The notes beneath the pieces were generated by a model that worked only from the letters and a program-made list of their open reading frames with translations, was not told the origin of the DNA and made no database searches. Shown here in pieces: positions 11,307 to 22,844 of a stretch of DNA of 64,000 bases (within the stretch, counting starts at the first letter, position 1; each line of letters begins with the position of its first letter). The stretch comes from Asterella californica (lineage: Eukaryota > Streptophyta > Marchantiopsida > Marchantiales > Aytoniaceae), in assembly GCA_036924285.1 (NCBI GenBank), contig JAYKYS010000005.1, forward strand, positions 21,922,001 to 21,986,000, read 5' to 3'. Made by a program: the position numbers and the translations under genes.

Positions 11307-13344
11307 TGAATGTCCTGTTGTGGGACCAGTTAGTATGTAAATTATCCGTATAAATACGTTTTGCACACAATCGTAGAAGTTGTGGTGTAATGGGATCTAA
11401 AACATTGCTCTTATGAGCTTAGAATGCTCTATTATCTGTTGGGGGTCTCCATGGGGCAGAAAAGGACAAGATTGAGTCCTTTGACTTCCCATTGGTCCAC
11501 CCAAAAGTGAAGATAACTTGTCATCTACCTAAGTGTGCGCTCTGGGAGGTTCGGGGCACTTTGACGAGAGATTTGGGAGATCAGAGGGCATGGGCGGAGA
11601 GCTCTCGACGGGAGGAGCAATCTGACCACAAATTTCACTCGATTTGGAGGTCCAAGGCATACGTTATGGCGATTTGAAGTTCATAGAGTGATGGTAGTAC
11701 ATAGCTTTCTCTTCCGATTGCAAGATTAAGGAGTTTGAGTGATTGAGCCGTCAGATTGAGACCAGATTTCATGAGCTTGTAGTCTGTCAGCTGCTGAAGC
11801 TGTGACCACAAATTTCACCACCGGATGTTCTGCGGATTGAGCGCAATGGCGATTTGAAGGCGACGGGGTGCAGAAAGCTGTCAATCTGAAGCAGCGAGTT
11901 TGCAGATTTATGGAGGACGATCAGAACGGTCAAATTGGCTCAAATTTCCTGTGTAGTGAGTTTACCTTCCGAATTGATAGCACAGGAAGTTGGAGTGGAA
12001 GTGGACGGTTCATTTAGTCGAAGAAGCTTCTGTCCTGAATCTGAGATTGGAAGTGCGTGTTAGTTTCTGTGGATTTGTGTTAATTGTGGGAGGAGATCTA
12101 GCCGTCAGATCTTCCTGAAATTTGACCTGCAAGTAGAGATTTTAGTATCCTACCTACGTGGCAAGTTTGAGAGGAGACTGAGCTGTAGATCTGTACCTAT
12201 CATGTGTGAAAGTTCGCTGGTTTTTCTGCCGAGTTGTATCGGCAACGATATCTACTCTAGGTCTCGAGTTGTTAGCGGCAGCTGGCTGAAAAGTATCCAG
12301 TGCGACATTTGTATTGCTTTGGGGAGTATTCTAGGCGTAGATATGACTTTAGCGATCTACGTTGTATCCACGTCATGTGGTTGTTAGGTTCGCACTCAAC
12401 GTGGCAAAGTGCGATCCTTGACCTGTAGAGTCGACTACCTGTCTAGCCTAGTCTCTGGTTTTTGGGACACGTTACGGTGCATGCATTAGAACTTTTCACC
12501 CAGAAGACCCACACGTGGATGAGTATGACGGCACCAAACATGCGATGTGCATGTGTGCCACCTCATCGGTCTGTGAGGCTTGGGTTGCTTGGTTAGTGAG
12601 CTTGCACCTATCCTTGTTTTGTGTTCGAAACTTTTAAGCAAAGGGGAGTGACCTGTGTGGGGGCATTCGGCCTGAGGAAAAATCCAAGAGATTGTTCGTG
12701 GAGAGATCGTGGTGATCCTATGAGATTGAATCAGAGTTTTATGGATCGATATACCTTTGTAGTTGGAGTGCGCATGTTGTGAGAGATGGACGAAGGACTC
12801 TACTTACCGCCCAGATTCCCTTTTCGAAACCCTTTCTCGATTAAATTGATGTATATGGAACGAGTCCACTTTCAACAGTTTCTGATAGGATCCTTCGGGC
12901 ATAACTTTACCGCGCAAGTCATGCTCTCGCCTGTCCCTGTGATCTTACCTGTTGTCACTTACGGCCAAGAATGGGACCTCACTGTCTTTATCCTCATCTA
13001 ACGAAGGATGGATCTAAATCAGCTCCCTCCTGTAAACTTTAACACCCAGTGCGAGATAAGACACATCTGTCGACCCAAAGCCATGTACGAAGCCCTAGTA
13101 GTGAGAAACTTCGGAGAGGAATACTACCGAGAGATCATGTCATCACATATCCCGTTTGTCGTGCCCATGATCATCCAACGTTTTCGTGTAGTTATCTTGA
13201 CCCTTTACTGAGAGAAAGAAAGTGCTTAGTTATCGAGGAAGTTAGAGAGAAATCTACAGGAAACTTGTCGCTCTGCTGTGCATTGATCGCTAGCCACAGC
13301 CAGAAGGTACGCCCTTGCTCAAAGGAAAGGCTCTCGCTACGACA
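11307..13344 (+). repeat. Long terminal repeat, right end of array (2,038 bp)
   Basis: It matches 3231-5268 at an 8,076-bp offset and ends ..CTACGACA at 13344, where similarity to the middle LTR stops. Flanking sequence CCGTT follows, which would be the right half of any 5-bp target duplication. A TATAAATA box is at 11349-11356. Confidence 0.92.
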
Positions 13345-13742
13345 CCGTTTCTTCAATTGAACACTAGTCACTACTAGGAAGTCGTTCGTTCCTGAAAGTT
13401 GAGAGACCATAATCCCAAAAGTAGTGACTTTGCTGAGACACTTCTCCGCACCAACTTTCATCTTTTGTTCTACATTGTGTAATGCAACAAAGTTCTTCTC
13501 GTCCTCGATGTATGCTACAATTTTCTCATAGTCATCTGAATTCAAATGAATTTGAATTTTTCTCGAAGCTTCTTGATTTTTGAGAGTCATAGCTGAAGAA
13601 ACTCTATCAATACTGACTACATCACTCTCAATGTTCTCGAAACTACCTCCATCCTACTTAATCTCTTCACTGATCTTGAAACTGCCTACATTCATCTTAA
13701 TCTTTTCAGAAACAGAGCTTATTTTTTCACGCTCTCGTTTTC
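13345..13742 (-). pseudogene. Coding-like relic abutting the retroelement array
   Basis: Directly outside the right LTR, the minus strand reads as one frame of about 130 codons with a single internal TAG. It encodes a charged helical protein (segments MTLKNQEASRKIQIHL, EKIVAYIEDEKNFVALHNV). The first ATG after the TAG is at 13590. I do not recognise the family. The frame runs straight into the LTR, so the array probably inserted into this sequence and cut it. It could be part of an older mobile element (LINE ORF1-like composition) or of a host gene. About 13 such stops would not be unusual per 400 bp of non-coding AT-rich DNA, so one stop suggests former coding. Confidence 0.4.
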
Positions 13743-14871
13743 AAGTCGTAGTCGTATGTCCACCATCATACCGAGTTATATGTTACTTAAGAAAGAAGTA
13801 CTAAATAATCCACGATTATGTTTGAGATCTCTTCTCAAATACCCGCGGATGTAAGATGTAGTACCATCACAAAGTTGGAGGTCGTAAACTGCATATAGTA
13901 GCCACATATGAGTTATGACAAAGATTCCTCCGCTCGTGAAAGAACAATTCTCCTTAACTTTGACACCCACTAATATCTCCAGAGAACAGGCTTCTTAATC
14001 TTCTTCGAGCGTTTCTACGGGGAAACTGACGAAGCTGAGACCTAATCTTCTCGAGCGTTTTTACGGAGAACTAGGGAAGAATGACAGATCATGAAGAAAC
14101 AAAGCGCCGCACGGGATATTGAGATCTTCATATGGGAAATTGGAGTGAAGAAACAAAAGTTTGCTTTGTAATTTCAGGTAAATATTGTGTTTAGACGATA
14201 TGAGACGAAGATTGGATAGTGTAAGGTTTCACAGTTCAGTCAGTTCTCAAGAGAAAAGGGAGGAAAATGGATAGAACCATGTGAATTTGGAAGAGAGTTT
14301 ACTTTGGAGTGAGAGTTGGCTGTCAAGTGCTTTGCAGCGGTGCTTTTAAGAGTTTAGAGATTTACTGTTTTCTGTCAGATAAGTGATTATTTCAGTGTAA
14401 TGTATATGAGTCCGTGATTTACTTATTTCATGATAAGAAAGCTTTGATCTGGATGATGAAGCTGAGTTAGATACGCCTAGTGTGGTCTTTACGCTATTTT
14501 CTTGTAAATACCTTGCTCTCTTGTTTTCAAAGGCTTAGTAGAGATTATAGTCTTGCCTGTTGCTTCTGTTGATCTCATGCAGTACGACGTGAGATCTGGT
14601 AGCGAAGGTGCTGCTCAAATATCTTACAATCTGAAGCCAGATCAGCTCCATGTGTGTTCTAGGACCCCAGACCTGCAAAAGACTAGTCAGTTGTTCTAAA
14701 TCAAACTTCCAGTGTTTATTAGTGTGAAAGAACTAGATCTGAAAACAAAAAAAAATATAACGGCTTCGGAGAGGTTCACGTTCAATGACTAATTCATTAT
14801 AAACAAGAAGTTTTATACAGAGATCTATGGTGGAACATTACAACTTTCTGCAGCGTATGGATGATGGATGT
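13743..14871. other. Intergenic stretch, no gene seen
   Basis: No convincing coding frame. A short imperfect tandem duplication of about 58 bp lies at roughly 13,996-14,080, each copy containing TCGAGCGTTT(C/T)TACGG. The remainder is AT-rich unique-looking sequence. Confidence 0.5.
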
Positions 14872-15066
14872 ATATCGCAAGATCGGTGTCCCAAGTGGTT
14901 TAGCCTACTGTCCTCTAAGAGAAAGGTCGTGGGTTCAATCTCTTGTGGGCACGGTTGGAGGTGCATGCTGCTGCAAACTGTTAATGAAGCTTCTTGTTAG
15001 AGTCCCGCTGTGGTGGACTCACATGGACAGTCTCATGGTCCTCGAAGACCCCAAGAGAAATGTAAC
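14872..15066 (+). repeat. SINE-like repeat, copy 1
   Basis: About 195 bp with a tRNA-like head: an A-box-like CCCAAGTGGTTTAGCC and a B-box-like GGGTTCAATCTC about 45 bp later. A body follows containing GGTTGGAGGTGC and GGACTCACATGGACAGTC. Related copies are at 17,470-17,632 (minus) and 52,578-52,818 (minus), aligning over head and body. The head does not fold as a convincing intact tRNA, so this is a tRNA-derived SINE rather than a tRNA gene. Confidence 0.7.
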
Positions 15067-16842
15067 ACCATTTACCATTTATTGTAGTTAGAGAGATATG
15101 CAAACCCAAGCTTGAGGAGTCATTCATATGATTTTATGGAAGCGAAGAACAATGAGAATGAGATTTTGTTTAAACCCCGTGGCCTTTGAAACCGTCCTGG
15201 TAACCAGCAGGAACTCATATTGCGAGTTGGTTATATGTTTAACAAAGAATAGAAACCGTTAAATCCCAGTTGCAGGTATAAAAGTAAAGAAAAGAATATT
15301 TTCTTTCCTCTCATCCCCTTGTATTTTAGGTTAGAAGGAAGATACTGTTTTGTTCTAAGAAATCACCAAAATTTTATTTTTTTTCTCAACGAATACTCAG
15401 TAATTACTGTGAATCATATAATATAAGACTCCCGGGAGAGCTTTGATTCAAGTCATTTATTTAACAGATTTGGTTTTTGCAAGTAAATTCTATCATAAAA
15501 ATTATTATGGGTTTAATGAATGAATTTCTTTGCTTGCTGAAAGCCCATCACTGAATGAAATCTTGATTATAAGGCATATTTATAAAGGCATCTAGGCTTT
15601 AAACCTAAAATGCTTTTGTTGATAAAATTTTCTTGCAAACATTGAATCTGTCAAGTAAGGACTTCAATCAAAAGTCTGTAAGAGTTTAAGAATTTGCAGT
15701 TCACTTGAAAACGAACGGTTGATTATCAGTTGAGAATTGACACGAAAGTTGTGTGGTTTCTGGAACATGTTATTAATTTTCCAAACTTATTCTTCTCTTA
15801 TGAACATGATATATCATATCCCAATCCACCTAGAAAAACATGTTGAGTAATTTTTATAAACTTATTCTTTTGTTATGAACATGGTATATCACTTCTTAAT
15901 CTCGGGGTCCACTTAGACCTATTTTTTCATACCACTTGTGAGTCAAGTCATAAATCAAATACTTTATTTTATTTTATCATTTAAATAAAAATATAAAAAA
16001 TATAAAAAGAATATAGATAATATTATTCACAAATTCTCTACTAGCGTGGGTGAGTAAATAGTGTGGGCAACATTATTACATGTATTAAAGTTCAAAATCT
16101 GAATTCGTAAAGAGTGTAATCCACAGTTATTACAGTGAGGAATGTAGCTTCTAGTATACACATTAATCATGAAGTTCTGACTGTTTCTACTAAAAGTACT
16201 TCCACCTCTCTCTCAAGCTTCCACTATAGAAACAAACTTACCCGGCATTTCGTTTGAAGACATCCGAGTTGAAGAAGGTGCTTTTCTCGTTGAAAACTCT
16301 CTTTCCTTACCTTTGTCAATCGCTCACGTGCAAGCTAACAGAGAAAGTTGCATTTCAGCAATCGCTTTATTCCTATATGCGTTAAACAGTCTTAACAATT
16401 AGTAATTTACATCCCAAGGGAGATGGCGAAGCTCGAAGCGGAATTTGACAAGCCGTAGAAGTGTCAACAAGTCGTGGATTACTGTGGTATGTGTATTATT
16501 ATTTTCCAGGAAAGAATAAGACTGCTCCAGGAATTTGCTTGATCACATCCTTAGTAGGTTTGTTGAGTTGTATCCTTGACTTGCTTTTACTTGTGAAACA
16601 AATCACTTTTTTATTTCAGTGATATTTTATACAGCACACATCAGTGTTTGGAGTATGTATTGTCTGAAATGTATTTAATTATTAAATAATTTGAATGAAA
16701 GATATTTTTTTCATGATCAAAAGTAATGAAATGATTAATGATAAGATAAAGTGACTGGTTTACTGTCAGTAACCAGTCAAAGATATGATCAAGCAATACA
16801 TCGTTAAGCTGCACGAACCTAATGAGGGTGTGATCAATATCT
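15067..16842. other. Intergenic stretch with dispersed repeats
   Basis: 15,285-15,600 is similar to 24,348-24,735 in the same orientation; shared blocks include GGTTAGA, CACCAAAA and GGAGAGCTTTGATT. At 15,775-15,925 an AT-rich block of about 80 bp is repeated in tandem (AAACTTATTCTT(C/T)T.TTATGAACATG). A single end resembling the TGATCA-type TIR lies near 16,528 (GGAATTTGCTTGATCACATC). No gene seen. Confidence 0.5.
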
Positions 16843-17245
16843 GAAAATGTTTCAGAAATTTACTTGATCAGATCTTTAGAAAGAATGTCGGACTTGATCG
16901 GACCCTTTTTATAATTCTTTATTTGACTAGACTCTTCACCGGGAGTTGTCAGTTGTACAGGTCACTTTGTCTAGTCAGCAATGCGTGTTAACAGAAAAAG
17001 CTATGCGTACATATAGAAAAGTCAACCAGCAATCTAAAATTAAAATCTCCGGGTCTCTTTACGCATTATTGTTCTGATCGAGAAGCGAAGCAAGCCTTAA
17101 TTTTTGCTGTGATTGAGCAACATGACATGTATGACTGACAACTTCAGGTCATGGATCTGATCAAGAAAGAAATTATAAGAGAGATCTGATAAAATCTGAC
17201 ATTAGTCGTGAGTGTCTGATCAAGTAAATCTCTGGAAAATGTTTT
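16843..17245. mobile_element. Short TIR element (MITE-like), TGATCA family
   Basis: The left end reads AAATTTACTTGATCAGATC. The right end, read on the other strand, gives AGATTTACTTGATCAGAC, with similarity continuing about 70-90 bp inward at both ends. The length of about 400 bp and lack of coding capacity fit a non-autonomous DNA transposon. Related end sequences occur in the LRR kinase intron at 55,370-56,378. Confidence 0.55.
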
Positions 17246-17469
17246 GTTGCAAAACTAGAGTTTACTTTTGTCTCCGATACGTACTGTTCGTTGCTGCTAG
17301 CTGGCGTATACGGGACTTCAAGGAATCTTTGTTGCTTTCAGTTATCGAGAAATACGTAAATATAATATAAAATTTTAGATTAAATAAATACTGAACATCG
17401 ATTTATTAAAATGTTAAATGATTCTTAATTAGGGTAAAGTTTTTATCATGTTTGTTTTTATTTCTTCAA

Positions 17470-17632
17470 GGGACATCGGACTGTTCTTTGTGAGTAACCA
17501 CAGCGTACGCGGACCAGATTCACACAAAAACTACTTTTAGCACCTCCAACCGAGAGCAAGAAGGTTTTGAAACCCAGACTTTTCGCTTAGAGGTCTAAGA
17601 CTCAACCATCTCAACTACCGATCTTCGGTCAG
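17470..17632 (-). repeat. SINE-like repeat, copy 2
   Basis: On the minus strand it begins GAAGATCGGT, then tRNA-like head sequence with TGAGATGGTTGAG, CTCTAAGCG and TGGGTTTCAAAAC. The shared body GGTTGGAGGTGC and a segment ending ACTCACAAAGAACAGTCC follow. It aligns with copies at 14,872 and 52,578 but is more diverged. Confidence 0.62.
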
Positions 17633-19161
17633 TTGATCAGATTGAGCATTACAAATAGATTCGAACATAACTCATAAAACAAGCATACATATATTTTCCT
17701 TTAAATCTATAATATATAAAATCAAGTAACAATAAACAATAACAATAACAGTAACAATAAACAATAACAATTACATAATCCTGGTTGACAAAAGATTAAA
17801 TTTATTACTTAACCCTAAAGGAAAAACTAGATAGTAAACATAAGATAACATAAGATAGATGATTAGTTGACATGCTTCAACATCCATTCCAAAGATTCCC
17901 TCCAAAGCGTGGACTGGTTTCAAATAGGCGTGATGGTTCTCGACCATACGTAACAGGTGGGACTAGCTACACCGTTCATCGTAATAGTATGGAGTAAAAG
18001 TTAGTGTTGAACCTAAATTATTGTGGAGTTTGAGATTCCGCACTAAATCATGTGATGTCATCTTTTAAGGCTAACATCTAATAGTATGAAACAAGGCGCT
18101 ACGCATGCAATGACACTGCAAGACTATGCGTTTGCAAGACCTCACAATCTTATTTGATGAAATCTGTTTAAGTGAATCTTAATAGTGAAATTGATCTCAC
18201 CTCACGAGTCTTAGAAAGTGTTATATGTGAAGGTGTAATTCTAGAGATGTAAATGAATATGAAGAAACAATGAAAATTAATATAGTCTTTGAAAGCCGTG
18301 ATAAGACTACATTCGAATACTAAAAGAAGTAGTTTATAATTTTATGTAAGTCATATGGGCATCTTTAACATGTTTACATATACTAGTAGTAACATGTTTG
18401 CATCTTTTATGCAAATATATAGTTGTGAATCTTCTGATCATTTTGAGGATAGTGATCATAAGATTATCACATCAATCCACATCGCTTCTGGTCTCATGCC
18501 CGGTCTGATGTTGTTATTCATGTGAGCTGAGCTTGAGGGTTGTCATTGTTGTTGTTGCGCTTGTGCTCGTTGGATTTTAAACCTCCGAGGCTTGAGTACC
18601 GGTTATTTGTTACGAAAATAAATAAAATTCAATATTAAGACTAAATAGTCAAACAGAAAAAAGAATTTGTGTAATTAGATATTTAAATTACAAAAATTCC
18701 TATCATTCTTAAATTTGACGCCTTCTGACTCAAGTGGCTACGCAGCCGATATAACTGAATCATCCGCTTTAAAAGCTAGATGTCATTATGTAACAGACAG
18801 AGAGATTTGAACCGTGTTTCGCCATGACCTGATAAAAGTAATCAGGTATTTCTCGGGAGGTCGCGACCCTTTGTCCCGGCCACTATAGCACGTGTGTCAC
18901 CCAAGGCGTAACAGACATGTTGACTTGACGTCATTTCATCATTTTTCCAGTTTTTTTATTTCAAAAGAATAAATTTTTCTGTTGTGAATAGACATCAGGT
19001 ATTTACATTATAATATTATTTTATAATATATATATAGAGATATATTTTTATTATAAAGATGATCCTAATCCAGAATATGTCAACCAAGCTTATTTGTGCT
19101 TGTTCCATACTAACTTTTGTACTTAAAGAAAACCCCAAAGATTTCAAAAATATTACCAAGA
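17633..19161. other. AT-rich intergenic stretch, no gene seen
   Basis: It contains a simple repeat of AACAAT units at about 17,733-17,775. No coding frame with recognisable content was found on either strand. Confidence 0.5.
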
Positions 19162-19413
19162 GAAGATACGTAATTTAATTGATTTATTTATTCCTTTAAT
19201 TAATTCAGAAAAAATATATATTTTGGAATAGAAGAAACAAATGAATCAATCAAATTTATACATTTTTCAATGTCTAAAATTTTAAATTTGTTGTGATGCA
19301 GATTGAAAAGGAAAATAAGAAATATTTGATTCATATGTATTTTCTATTCCAAAACTATTTATTTTACCTGAATTAATTAAACAAATAAATTAATAAATTA
19401 AATTACGAGAAGC
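19162..19413. repeat. Long inverted repeat (hairpin or MITE)
   Basis: Two arms of about 85 bp, 19,162-19,247 and 19,323-19,413, are near-complementary. The left arm contains CGTAATTTAATT, TTTAATTAATTCAG, TTTTGGAATAGAA and ATGAATCAA, and the right arm holds their reverse complements in mirrored order. The loop is about 75 bp. The arms are AT-rich. It could be a MITE or a foldback; a small-RNA precursor is possible but unsupported. Confidence 0.7.
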
Positions 19414-19679
19414 TTCATAAAGTGCCTCTTTTGCCTTACGTTTTCTAGACATTGGATTCTCACCAATGTTTGCATTACTCACTTCCGCTTCGTCCACATC
19501 TGCTCATGCTAATGCTCCTCCCCAAGGCGGAACACTCCCATACCGATCATTTTGTATCAAAATTTTGTTTCTGAATTTTGATCAAATCAAAACTTTTTCT
19601 CTAATTTTTTTCTCGTTCAGCCCTGGCATCAAATACGGCTATCGGGAGGTTCATTGTAGGGGAGCCTATGCGTGAATGA

Positions 19680-21030
19680 TTTGAAAGTATCTCGCAGAAT
19701 TTGGATAAGTTTGGTAAGGTTTTAGAGACAGTGGTCGCTTCTGGTGATGGATATACTTCAACTGGGGAAAGTAGAGCCGATTGTCTTTTCGAACTCTGGC
19801 AGCAGTTGCCTCGGACTTCCGGTGGGATATGCTTTTCCCCAGCGACAGTTCTTCAGATGAGGAACTGAGAACTTCTTGGCCACGCCTTTGATCTACATGT
19901 ATCCGAGCCCAACTTGGTGATGGTGGTTTCTTATCTGCCAACTTGCGACAGCCAGCTCGCTAGATTTCTTGACTTACGGGCGAGTCTTGTAGGTTCTGCC
20001 CTAGAGGAGACACAGCTTTGCAAATTTCTCTCACGTTCTACAAATGTACAGTCTGTTTTGGACTCGAAGAACATAAAATATTGTTGGATAGACATACCTG
20101 CAAGGCAGAAGTCCAGCAATTTCGAATTAGATAGTGTAGTTGTGAATCAAACGACAGAGCAAAGCGTGACTCGGAGATGCCTGTTCGAATTAGCGTGGAA
20201 TATATCGTCCCTACGTCTGGTGGCAAATATTTCAAACTTAGTCCCTCTGCACTTGATCTAGAACTTGATAGCTTGCCTAACGCCAAAGTTCCTTGACCGT
20301 CGAGTTGTCAGTCATTGTGGAGCTCATGTGCGTTGCTCTAAGACTCAACTTCGACCAAATTTGAAAGACTCAACATTCTCTTTCTCGGTGGAAGTACAGC
20401 TTTGGGACAGCACTGTCCTGACAAGCCCCAGTGTTGGGTATGTGTCCAAGATTATCCGTTTGTGTGGAAATGACAACTTGGATGGATCTAAGCTTTCTTC
20501 ATTTTCCAACAGAGTGGAGATTGTCACAAAATTGTCATGTAGCAAACGTCACTACGAGTGTCGAGAAGGTTTTATTCCGTATGTACATTCTGAAACAAGC
20601 TTCGAAGGTTTGAGAAGCCAGTAGGAGTATTTTCTGCAACGCAAGTACTTCTATTTTGATGACAAGGTGAACATACGTGCACCTAAACTGTGAATTATAA
20701 GTTGGACACCGTTAAAGTATTGAGGATATTTGTTATCCAGTTTCAACGGGACCATATTTTGCAATGGAGATTTCCAACAAGCTGTAGTGTTCATCTACTC
20801 TCTATCTGACTGAGTCAATCGGACCAACCAGCGGCCGTCTACAAGACACATTTCAATATCTTCTTGTCAACAATGTGAAAGTTGCAGAGCACAACGTTGA
20901 GGGCTACAAACTCATTACTCACAACTTGAGGCTCTCATATATCCTTGGGCCATGTCTACATGACCGTTGTGAACATTTTTCATTGGTGCAAGGGACTAGT
21001 TTCATGAACTCTGGTACTAAGTGCAAGCAA
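19680..21030 (+). pseudogene. Unidentified coding-like relic
   Basis: One plus-strand frame runs from 19680 to 20624 (about 315 codons) with only two stops inside (TGA at 19866, TAG at 20259), far fewer than chance in DNA of this composition. It then runs past the TAG at 20622 for about 20 more codons (YFLQRKYFYFDDKVNIRAP). A second open stretch in another frame covers about 20,738-21,030 and ends with a TGA after SGTKCKQ. Readable segments include KFGKVLETVVASGDGYTSTG and TQLCKFLSRSTNVQSVL. I do not recognise the protein. It lies tail-to-tail with the TBC relic on the other strand. It may be a decayed gene, with 20,690-20,737 possibly a former intron. Confidence 0.45.
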
Positions 21031-21133
21031 TGAATATATACAAGCTAAGAACATGGTATCTCGTCTTGAACAACATATACAAGTTAAAAAAAGTAATCTA
21101 CATACGTGCAAGTGCACTGTTAACTAATTCATG

Positions 21134-22844
21134 TTACAATGCCTCTTCTGGAAGTGATGGAGGAGTTCCTGGAGGTATACATGCGGCACCCCTTTCACCT
21201 GCAAACAAACACAATACCTCTGCATCTCGCAACGTGTCCACTTAGTTCGTTTATAAATTTCAATAGAGTATCAAACTCCATATATTCGTCCATGATCCTC
21301 CTCCTATGTCGCTTGAGCAAAGCAACACACATGTACAAGTGGAAGCGCTCTGAAAGATAGTGGCTCCATAACACTTCCCCGAGTTTGATAACGTTCTCAA
21401 ACTCGAACTCCCTGATCCAAACAAAGTCCAGAAGTCACTGAAGCGAACTTAACACCTGCGTCCGAGTTTCACGTTCATATACAACTGGCCCTTACACATC
21501 TTCTCAATCCCTCGTGAAACCGCATCTTGCATCATCCATTCTTTGCAAGTTACGGCGATCTTTATTAGGTGACATACAACAACATGACTCTACAGATACA
21601 CATTCCACCAAAAACTTTCGCTAGGATACGCTGTTAAGTTCATTATGCCCTGCAAACTCCAGGTAAAGAAACATCGTTCGTTAGACGCTCTCTTCGCTGT
21701 ATCATTTCAATAATTGTGTGTGTGCTCACCTCTTGAAATTGAATCAAAATCCAGCGGAAGCAGAAGAAGTAGTTGAGGCAATCCACTTGCTTGAAATAAT
21801 CATGGAGGGATCTATCCAGCAATTGCACCAACTGAGCAATGACAGAAAAGTATCATGACTTTGTAAATCAGAGAAAAAGAGGTTTAAGCACAGTCACACT
21901 GAGGATGATGCAAAGATACTATGGACTGTGAAGAGAGATTTCTGACAACCACAGAAGAGTTATCATTTGTCATTCAGAATACTAACACATTTGGATCTAC
22001 ATCGAGGCCAAGCTTTCTATCTGATTACAACCTGAAAACGGAAGGTGTGCAACTCACTTGGCAATAACCCAAGTCGAAGTTGTAAAACGAATATGACACA
22101 AGTATGTCCCGGAGAACTGTGATATTTGGGTTGTCGTCACCCTCCCCAGCATAGTACGGGAGTGTTCTATCGGTCCGTACCTGAGAGAGTAAAGATAACT
22201 GATGTGAACTAAGATGCTAACCAGCTTTTCACGAAAAACCTCACTCCAAACATGCTGTTGTTTGTCGAAAACGCACGTAATAAAGTATGGAATGAACATA
22301 GCTGCTTTACAAAGGAAACTCAACTAGTCTTTACCTACTGCATTTCGATTGTGAAGAAGCACAAGCAAGACACTTCAGTACTCGGATAAACAAAGTTTGG
22401 TTAATGTAAGCTTTCTGCTACGCAGCACAAGTAGAAAGCGTTTCAACTTCACTTCTAACAGGCCTGCACATATTTTTATTTCTTTTGTTCGATCTGATTT
22501 TAAGCGATTAATCGTATTTTTTTTAACAGACCTACACATAAAGACTCGGATACAACCACTTCCACTTGATACGGTTGCATCATATTTGAAGTACAATTTA
22601 CTGAATCTGGGTGACACTTCATGCAAGAGTATAAGGAGGACTCACTACAACATGTCCAACCTTCATGGATTTTACGAAAAGGGAGGCTTGCAAGCATAGC
22701 GAGTGACAACTACAATTGCAACATAACATGAATACACAAAATACTGCAGTGATTCGTGAAGAAAGTCCATACCACATCTTTTTCCACACGATGTTTCCTC
22801 TCTCGGTACTTGGCAAAGCGCTTTGCTTGCTCGGGTGATATGGT
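21134..22844 (-). pseudogene. Decayed TBC-domain RabGAP gene (GYP7/TBC1D15-like)
   Basis: Minus-strand exon-like blocks read as a plant TBC RabGAP. 22844-22773 encodes TISPEQAKRFAKYRERK..EKDV. 22180-22058 encodes VRTDRTLPYYAGEGDDN..YNFDLGYCQ. 21831-21730 encodes LVQLLDRSLHDYFKQ..FFCFRW. 21411-21134 encodes REFEFENVIKLGEVLW, then LLKFINELSG, then RGAACIPPGTPPSLP and a stop. Both catalytic fingers survive: IxxDxxR as VEKDVVR across the first splice, and YxQ as YCQ. Lesions: an extra T near 21,738 shifts frame before REF; about 17 bases are missing after INELSG (near 21,241), again shifting frame; the expected exon between YCQ and LVQLLD (GMSDLLAP region) is absent; no N-terminal exons were found. 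Splice sites of several blocks are still good, so decay looks moderate. Confidence 0.75.

Larger units (their letters stand above)
1..13344 (+). mobile_element. Tandem array of a Ty3/gypsy-like LTR retrotransposon
   Basis: The array reads partial internal region (1-3230), LTR (3231-5268), complete internal region (5269-11306), LTR (11307-13344). The repeat period is exactly 8,076 bp, and the middle LTR serves both units. Comparing copies by eye, I saw one substitution in pol (61 versus 8137, synonymous) and one in the LTR (4599 versus 12675). One full unit with two LTRs is about 10.1 kb. Domain order is gag with zinc knuckle, aspartic protease, reverse transcriptase, RNase H, integrase, which is Ty3/gypsy order. 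The left end lies outside the window, so target-site duplications cannot be checked. LTR-internal-LTR-internal-LTR arrays usually arise by unequal recombination between LTRs; a mis-assembly is the alternative. Confidence 0.93.

Noticed and set aside
14886..14955. Possible tRNA gene
   Set aside because: A-box and B-box-like words are present, but the acceptor and anticodon stems do not pair convincingly, and the sequence recurs with a shared non-tRNA body, so it is a SINE.
21199..21217. Tiny intron joining INELSG to the RGAACIPP exon of the TBC relic
   Set aside because: It would be about 19 bp. The DNA reads directly as LRDAEVLCLFAGERG in another frame, so a deletion with frameshift explains it better.
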